From: a virus
DNA: 22,444 nt
IMG/VR virus record: IMGVR_UViG_3300042517_000592
Location: 1 to 22,444 of that record
Direction: 5' to 3' (one strand)
This document shows, in pieces, positions 19,457 to 22,444 of this stretch. Position 1 is the stretch's first letter; every line of letters begins with the position of its first letter. A model generated the notes under the pieces. That model made no database searches. It had not been told where the DNA came from and saw only the letters and a list, made by a program, of their open reading frames with translations. Position numbers and translations under genes: made by a program.

Positions 19457-19834
19457 ATGATAAAATTAATAGTCGCAGGTCGCATTGGTACAGATGCTGA
19501 AATCAAGTCCGTTGGCGATACAACCGTTTGTTCATTCTCGGTAGCTCATACGGAAAAGACATTTGGAAACAATCCAACTGAAAAGACGGTTTGGGTCACC
19601 TGTTCAATGTGGGGTGAGCGTGGCTCCAAACTTGCGCCTCACTTGCTAAAAGGTACTTATGTTGTCGTGGAAGGAACGGGCGGCGTGAATGCGTACATGA
19701 AGAACGGAGAACCGACGGGCGTAATTCGTTGCATGGTAAACAACATCGAGTTTGGAGGCAAGGCAACGGCTGGGGAAAATAACCCGAAGATGACAAATGA
19801 AACAACGGTAAAAGACGAATCACTCCCATTTTAA
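19457..19834 (+). CDS. ssb: Single-stranded DNA-binding protein
   Basis: 125 aa OB-fold protein that coats ssDNA during replication and recombination. Seen: MIKLIVAGRIGTDAEIKSVG start, CSFSVAHTEK, KTVWVTCSMWGERG (conserved Trp positions of SSB), HLLKGTYVVVEGTGGVNAYM and an acidic C-terminal tip DESLPF, equivalent to the DDLPF tail that recruits partner enzymes. The tail is short compared with bacterial SSB (about 175 aa) but usual for phage SSB. It is the first gene of the rightward operon and directly follows a clear promoter. Confidence 0.93.
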   Translation: MIKLIVAGRIGTDAEIKSVGDTTVCSFSVAHTEKTFGNNPTEKTVWVTCSMWGERGSKLAPHLLKGTYVVVEGTGGVNAYMKNGEPTGVIRCMVNNIEFGGKATAGENNPKMTNETTVKDESLPF

Positions 19835-19836
19835 TT

Positions 19837-20061
19837 ATGACGCCTGAGTATCAAAAGCAGTATCGGGAGAAAATGACCGAGTACCAGAAGCAAAAGCTAA
19901 GGGAATATTTTAGGCTTTATCACCAGAATCAATCACCTGAGAAAAAGGCCGAGAAAAGCATTAGGAATAAAGCGTGGTATCAAGCGAACAAAGAGAGGGT
20001 AAATAAATACCAAATGGAACGTTATTACAGATTAAAAGAACAAAAAAATGAATGTCAATAA
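19837..20061 (+). CDS. Tyr/Lys/Arg-rich small protein, family copy C
   Basis: 74 aa. The start MTPEYQKQYREKMTEYQKQK and the end YQMERYYRLKEQKNECQ share the YR.KM..YQK.K and YYRLK patterns of the leftward proteins at 8221-8478 and 8471-8722. It follows ssb by 2 nt. Three copies on two strands suggest repeated use of one nucleic-acid-binding module in this phage. Function unknown. Confidence 0.65.
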   Translation: MTPEYQKQYREKMTEYQKQKLREYFRLYHQNQSPEKKAEKSIRNKAWYQANKERVNKYQMERYYRLKEQKNECQ

Positions 20062-20221
20062 AACAGCCGCCGCCGTGTTTTCGGTAAGCTATCGGGATGA
20101 GAAAATAAGAAAGAAGTTGCTTGATTTGCAATTTCAGTTGTGGAAGGAAACCAACGTCAAGCACTCGATGGAAGAGGTTTTAAACCTTTTATTGGATAAT
20201 TACCAAAAGAATAATAAATGA
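20048..20221 (+). CDS. Small RHH-like DNA-binding protein (57 aa)
   Basis: 57 aa starting MNVNKTAAAVFSVSYRDEK. Its start overlaps the preceding gene by 14 bases and its stop overlaps the glycosyltransferase start (ATGA). The end, HSMEEVLNLLLDNYQKNNK, resembles the second helix of ribbon-helix-helix proteins (T.EEVI..LL..Y), and the earlier FSVSYRDEKIRKKLLDLQ could form the ribbon and first helix. A small transcription factor is therefore possible. The assignment is by pattern only. Confidence 0.55.
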   Translation: MNVNKTAAAVFSVSYRDEKIRKKLLDLQFQLWKETNVKHSMEEVLNLLLDNYQKNNK

Positions 20222-21222
20222 GGCTAGGCATTGTAACCAATTTAACCAGCCCAACGACTGATTATTATCGGTCGGTCAATCCATTTATGCGGCTTCGTTC
20301 TCAAATGGTAAATCTTCATATTACTTACCTCAATCCTGAGACGGTAAAGTGGTACGATTTTTACGACGTTGATGTTATCTTATTTCAACGCCCAAACGGT
20401 GACGGCATGTTATCAATGATTGCTGAGGCGAAGAAGATGGGTAAGAAAATCATCCTTGACCATGACGATCTTTTGCATGAGGTTAACGCCGCGAATCCAG
20501 CGTCGGCACACTTCGGGAAACCTCAGGTAAAAGAATCGGTTGAAAAGGCTTTCAAGTACGCTGATTATATCATCGTTTCAACGCCATACCTCAAAGAGTT
20601 TTACAAGCAATTCTTTGACGAAAGTAAAATAATGGTTATTCCCAATGCCATTGACTTCCAAGTAACGCCCCTTTGTCCCGTGTCACCTGATAAGCTGGAG
20701 GCAAAAGTAAAACGCGTGTTGTGGCGTGGAAGCATGACGCACATTGAGGACTTGAAAACTGTGGATACGTTTTGGCATTATGTCAGCAGCCGCAAGGACA
20801 CCGAGGTGGCATTCATTGGAATCCCTGAGTGGTTGGGAAAAACATTGTATCCGAATGTCAAGGTCATACCGTGGAACAATTCCTTATTTCAATATTTCGA
20901 GTTAATCAAAAACAGTGCGGCTCATTACGCCGTGTTTCCGTTGACAAATGACAATTTCAATCAAAGTAAGTCGAATAACTTTGCTATGGAAATGCTTGTC
21001 ACAGGTTGCGTGCCTTATGCACCGAAGGAAATAACGGAGTTCAATGTTCCAGGCGTTCGGTTGTACGAGGGTTCAGACGATTTGTATTATCAATTTGAAA
21101 AGGCTTTGGAAAAGGATGGGAATTATTTTAATCATTTGCAGGCAGGCAGGAAATGGCTTTTGACTGAGCGAAATTTGCTCACCGTCAACAACAAACGTAA
21201 ACAAGTGTTAAAAGGAATATGA
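20218..21222 (+). CDS. GT-B (GT4-like) glycosyltransferase
   Basis: 334 aa. Seen: MRLGIVTNLTSPTTDYYRS start, VILFQRPNGDG, IILDHDDLLHE, a YADYIIVSTPYLKEFY segment, VIPNAID (Rossmann donor domain entry), RVLWRGSMTHIEDL, VKVIPWNNSLFQYFELIKNS and NNFAMEMLVTGCVPYA with the C-terminal E of the GT4 donor site. This is the two-domain layout of GT-B enzymes that use nucleotide sugars. No DNA-glucosylation family signature is certain. It might modify DNA bases, a virion protein or host surface sugar; neighbours (ParB-like, ATPase, methyltransferase) leave DNA modification open. Coupled by ATGA to the small upstream gene. Confidence 0.77.
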   Translation: MRLGIVTNLTSPTTDYYRSVNPFMRLRSQMVNLHITYLNPETVKWYDFYDVDVILFQRPNGDGMLSMIAEAKKMGKKIILDHDDLLHEVNAANPASAHFGKPQVKESVEKAFKYADYIIVSTPYLKEFYKQFFDESKIMVIPNAIDFQVTPLCPVSPDKLEAKVKRVLWRGSMTHIEDLKTVDTFWHYVSSRKDTEVAFIGIPEWLGKTLYPNVKVIPWNNSLFQYFELIKNSAAHYAVFPLTNDNFNQSKSNNFAMEMLVTGCVPYAPKEITEFNVPGVRLYEGSDDLYYQFEKALEKDGNYFNHLQAGRKWLLTERNLLTVNNKRKQVLKGI

Positions 21223-21602
21223 TGGGAAATGTAAACGAAAAATCATTATATGAATTTAAATTAATTCCTGGAATTGCTCCGACGGCTCAGGTTGTGGACT
21301 TAACATTTAAAACCATTGAAGTAACGGCGTATAATCCAAATAACATTATGGTAACAGCAGAAGAAAATAATAATTTATCGTTTGACCCAAACGAAAAAGA
21401 AAACACGTCAAAAGATTTGTATAAATCAAACGCCGAGTTTAACGCTAATCAGGAACAATCCTCAGGCGCTTATTGGGATCCAGAAGCCGAAAGACGTTGG
21501 AAAGAAAGGGCGGCTGCAATCAACGCACAAAGACGGTTGGAAAAGAAAATTGAAACAAAGGTTTACAAGCGATTAATTAAAGAGTTGCTGAAGAAAATAT
21601 GA
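21219..21602 (+). CDS. Unknown protein with disordered middle
   Basis: 127 aa; either of two adjacent ATGs (21219 or 21222) can start it. The first ~45 residues look folded (SLYEFKLIPGIAPTAQVVDL then FKTIEVTAYNPNNIMV), the middle is Asn/Glu/Ser-rich and probably disordered, and the end is a basic helix (RRWKERAAAINAQRRLEKK, then KVYKRLIKELLKKI). No enzyme motif. The stop overlaps the ParB-like start (ATGA). Confidence 0.62.
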   Translation: MMGNVNEKSLYEFKLIPGIAPTAQVVDLTFKTIEVTAYNPNNIMVTAEENNNLSFDPNEKENTSKDLYKSNAEFNANQEQSSGAYWDPEAERRWKERAAAINAQRRLEKKIETKVYKRLIKELLKKI

Positions 21603-22111
21603 AGCTAAAAGACATAAAACCAAACCCAAACAACCCACGGGTTCTCAGGGATGACAAGTTTCAAAAGCTAAAGCAAAGTATCAAGGAGTTTCCAAAAATG
21701 CTTTCGCTTCGCCCTATGGTCATTGATGAAAACAACGTGGTTCTTGGTGGAAACATGAGGCTCAGGGTTTTACAAGAACTTGGATTTAATGACATAGACG
21801 AGGCATGGGTAAAACGAAGCAGCGATTTAACCGAGGAGGAAAAGAAGCGGTTTATTATTGCGGATAACGTCGCCTTTGGCGAATGGGATTGGGACACACT
21901 TGCGAACGATTGGGAGGTTGTGGACTTGGAGGCATGGGGCTTGGATATACCGCAGTTTGACACGGTGGAGAAGCAAGAAATGGAAGATTTATCTGATAAA
22001 ATAAAATCAATGTTTAAGATTGAAGTTATTTGCAAAGATGAACAAGAGCAAGAAAGAACTTATAATAAACTAATTGAACAGAACTACGAATGCCGACTTT
22101 TGACATTATAA
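21599..22111 (+). CDS. ParB/sulfiredoxin-like domain protein
   Basis: 170 aa. Seen: IKPNPNNPRVLRDDKFQKLK, then PMVIDENNVVLGGNMRLRVL with the GGNMR box that is the ParB-N signature (G-N/H-x-R), then VKRSSDLTEEEKKRFIIADN. The C-terminal part (residues ~105-170) is acidic. Phage ParB-N proteins are usually DNA-modification or nuclease-associated rather than partition proteins, and this domain can bind CTP or ATP in other families. It overlaps the following P-loop ATPase gene by 22 bases, which suggests a joint function. Confidence 0.8.
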   Translation: MKLKDIKPNPNNPRVLRDDKFQKLKQSIKEFPKMLSLRPMVIDENNVVLGGNMRLRVLQELGFNDIDEAWVKRSSDLTEEEKKRFIIADNVAFGEWDWDTLANDWEVVDLEAWGLDIPQFDTVEKQEMEDLSDKIKSMFKIEVICKDEQEQERTYNKLIEQNYECRLLTL

Positions 22112-22444
22112 AAGAAATCAAGCCAAAAGAATCTTTTCGCATTGCAAGTGTAATCGGAAGATTTGATTTACAAAGTAACCATATAACCGAAAGGTTTAAA
22201 GGTAGTATTGATATTGATGATGATTGGCAAATTGGTTTAATAGTTGGTAAAAGTGGAACAGGAAAAACAACGATTGCAAAACAGTTGTTTCCAGAAAGTT
22301 ATATTACTAAAAAAAAAAATAAAAGCGAAAGCATATTAGACGATATGCCTAAAGATTGTTCCATCGAAGAAATCACAAACACTTTTAGTAGCGTTGGATT
22401 TAGTACGCCCCCAAGTTGGTTAAAACCTTATCATGTTTTGAGTA
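22090..22444 (+). CDS. P-loop (probably ABC-type) ATPase, truncated by window end
   Basis: 118 codons visible from ATG 22090. Seen: FRIASVIGRFDLQSNHITE, then Walker A GKSGTGKTT (from residue 53), then a charged region, DDMPKDCSIEEI, and SVGFSTPPSWLKPYHVLS at the edge. The last motif, just before the place where an ABC signature (LSxGE-like) would come, suggests an ABC-type ATPase fold. I recall phage proteins of this type next to ParB-like genes, sometimes fused to an acetyltransferase, but the rest lies outside the window. It overlaps the ParB-like gene by 22 bases. Confidence 0.7.
   Translation, partial: MPTFDIIKEIKPKESFRIASVIGRFDLQSNHITERFKGSIDIDDDWQIGLIVGKSGTGKTTIAKQLFPESYITKKKNKSESILDDMPKDCSIEEITNTFSSVGFSTPPSWLKPYHVLS

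Noticed and set aside
1-22444. Prophage
   Set aside because: No integrase, excisionase, attachment site or host flank is visible; absence in one window does not prove a lytic phage, but nothing supports integration.

Overview
The window looks like part of a double-stranded DNA tailed phage genome that infects a Bacteroidota host. Three lines support this. There is a tail-fibre, holin and amidase lysis block. There is a long leftward early region of densely packed small genes with nucleotide-metabolism and replication functions. Expression signals are Bacteroidota-like: exact TAnnTTFG-type -7 boxes (TAnnTTTG), A-rich leaders instead of strong Shine-Dalgarno sites, and signal peptides ending in FAQ or SAQ. 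The DNA is AT-rich. No integrase, excisionase or phage repressor is visible, so nothing here argues for a prophage.

Layout. (1) 1-4385, rightward: a large tail-fibre-like protein, a small secreted protein, a holin, an unknown protein and an N-acetylmuramoyl-L-alanine amidase. (2) 4394-17830, leftward: about 28 genes, mostly small. Recognisable ones are a RuvC-like resolvase, a four-helix membrane protein, a membrane-anchored glucosaminidase-like lysin, dCTP deaminase, a MazG-like dATP/dGTP diphosphohydrolase, a RecB-type PD-(D/E)XK nuclease, a likely OB-fold protein, a winged-helix replication initiator, an HTH protein and an HNH-SF2 helicase fusion. Terminator hairpins punctuate the operon, and three copies of a 48-bp promoter-like element restart it. 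(3) 17847-19380, leftward: two tiny ORFs, a SAM methyltransferase, a palindrome plus helically phased repeats, a small membrane protein and three tRNA-like genes whose middles do not fold as normal anticodon arms. (4) 19432-22444, rightward from a clear Bacteroidota promoter: SSB, a Tyr/Lys/Arg-rich protein, a small RHH-like protein, a glycosyltransferase, an unknown, a ParB-like protein and the start of a P-loop ATPase.

The strongest unexplained signal is a paired RNA architecture in front of two leftward replication genes: the winged-helix initiator at 15180 and the HNH-helicase at 17719. In each, a -7-like box is followed about 6 nt later by a hairpin with a 14-15 nt loop, then a small middle hairpin, then a terminator-like hairpin with a U-tract. 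The terminator stem ends the same distance from the ATG in both. The loops of the first and last hairpins are perfectly complementary (9 nt in one leader, 7 nt in the other), and the pairing sequences differ between the two leaders. That is covariation, and it points to a conserved loop-loop (kissing) RNA switch.

How the parts fit: the leftward region makes the early proteins for DNA replication, recombination and nucleotide supply, the rightward SSB operon adds replication and possible DNA or surface modification functions, and the left-end rightward block provides host recognition and lysis.
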